The notes below the pieces were generated by a model. The model worked only from the letters and a program-made list of their open reading frames with translations. It did no database searches and was not told the DNA's origin. 64,000 nt of DNA from an uncultured Candidatus Actinomarina sp. (GTDB taxonomy: Bacteria > Actinomycetota > Acidimicrobiia > Actinomarinales > Actinomarinaceae): positions 74,159-138,158 of the forward strand of contig CACAND010000001.1 of NCBI GenBank assembly GCA_902533795.1, read 5' to 3'. Position 1 is the stretch's first letter. Each line of letters begins with the position of its first letter. A program made the translations under genes and the position numbers. Below are positions 63,656-64,000 of this stretch, piece after piece.

Positions 63656-64000
63656 GGATAACATTATATTTTCAAAAATTGATGAAACAAATATTGAAGG
63701 CTGTTTTAATTTAAATGAAGATAATGTTCCAGAAGTAGGGTCAACATCTATTGAAGAATTTAATAATTTGGTTCAAAATTCAGATTTCAATCTATGTGCT
63801 ACTTTCGATGAAAAGATAGTAGGTTTTTTAATCTGTTTCCAAGATACTTCTAAAACAAAATCTTTCATGTACAAAATAAAACATAAGAATTTTAATGAAT
63901 TCAAAAATAGAATAAACAATTTTATGTACATTGATAGGATTGCAATTGATGTTAATTACAGAAATAATGGGCTTGCAACAATATTCTATGAGCATTTATT
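63654..64000 (+). CDS. GNAT-family acetyltransferase, 3'-truncated
   Basis: The first 115 residues are in the window and the gene runs off the end. The GNAT core is recognisable: a beta-4 strand YIDRIAIDVNYR followed by the acetyl-CoA pyrophosphate-binding RNNGLA (R-x-x-G-x-A). The start ATG at 63654 falls at the edge of the inverted repeats. Substrate unknown. Confidence 0.75.
   Translation, partial: MDNIIFSKIDETNIEGCFNLNEDNVPEVGSTSIEEFNNLVQNSDFNLCATFDEKIVGFLICFQDTSKTKSFMYKIKHKNFNEFKNRINNFMYIDRIAIDVNYRNNGLATIFYEHL

Noticed and set aside
1-64000. CRISPR arrays, insertion sequences, integrons, rRNA genes
   Set aside because: No regularly spaced repeats, transposase or integrase motifs, or rRNA sequence were seen.

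Overview
The window reads as chromosome from a free-living, genome-streamlined, AT-rich actinobacterium, most likely a marine Actinomarinales-like ('Candidatus Actinomarina') organism. This is inferred from several things: a very AT-rich composition by eye, intergenic gaps almost always under 150 bp, frequent 1-24 bp overlaps even between convergent genes, the actinobacterial block mazG-eno-ftsB-DUF501-ppx, an InhA/FabI-type enoyl reductase, an acyl-CoA carboxylase with a fused BC-BCCP subunit, and a short proton-pumping rhodopsin. No insertion sequence, integrase, CRISPR array or phage structural gene was seen.

Layout. 1-6158 (+): the 3' part of a pyrimidine operon (carA fragment, carB, pyrF). 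It ends in an unusual trio: a short dihydroorotate-dehydrogenase-like flavoprotein, a 118-aa phosphoribosyltransferase, and a protein resembling the helical domain of phage 5-hydroxymethyl-dU DNA kinases (alpha-glutamyl/putrescinyl-thymine pyrophosphorylase-like). This trio is the strongest candidate for an undescribed system here. 6159-11550 (-): sufB-sufD-Rieske-sufC fused operonically to fumC and rpiB. 11632-12905 (+): an unknown protein plus an orphan beta-class DNA methyltransferase. 12892-16376 (-): an asymmetric heterodimeric ABC exporter. 16456-18615 (+): an FMN-oxidase-like/MenA fusion and a MenG-like methyltransferase. 18605-19727 (-): a DsbA/TlpA-like and DsbB-like thiol oxidation pair. 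19799-22066 (-): rhodopsin with a strong terminator and an upstream palindrome, then class II photolyase. 22130-28365: an AglEFG-like alpha-glucoside ABC importer with ROK kinase and an unknown lipoprotein.

28516-35244 (-): tRNA-Leu, ppx, DUF501, ftsB, eno, mazG, an epimerase, pgsA, pth, rplY. 35302-37104 (-): a drug-type ABC-2 exporter. 37160-37438: tRNA-Arg and a cold shock protein. 37510-39603 (-): a two-domain dehydrogenase fusion. 39629-49448: birA, then a single forward operon for malonyl-CoA formation, biotin uptake and type II fatty acid synthesis (accD, bioY, accC-BCCP, acpS, fabD, fabH, fabG, acpP, fabF), with fabI convergent. 49491-58746: central metabolism (ppdK, an archaeal-type GAPDH, tripartite proton-translocating transhydrogenase, glycerate kinase) with a b561 cytochrome. 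58743-64000: exported GH57 enzyme, tryptophanase, YbaK-like deacylase, amidinotransferase and the start of a GNAT acetyltransferase.

How the parts fit (inference): rhodopsin raises the proton gradient, which PntAB can turn into NADPH for fatty acid synthesis. Menaquinone from MenA/MenG can take electrons from DsbB. GH57, the glucoside importer and the ROK kinase suggest use of alpha-glucans. BioY plus BirA suggest imported biotin. All calls come from reading motifs and translated sequences by eye; no database search was run.
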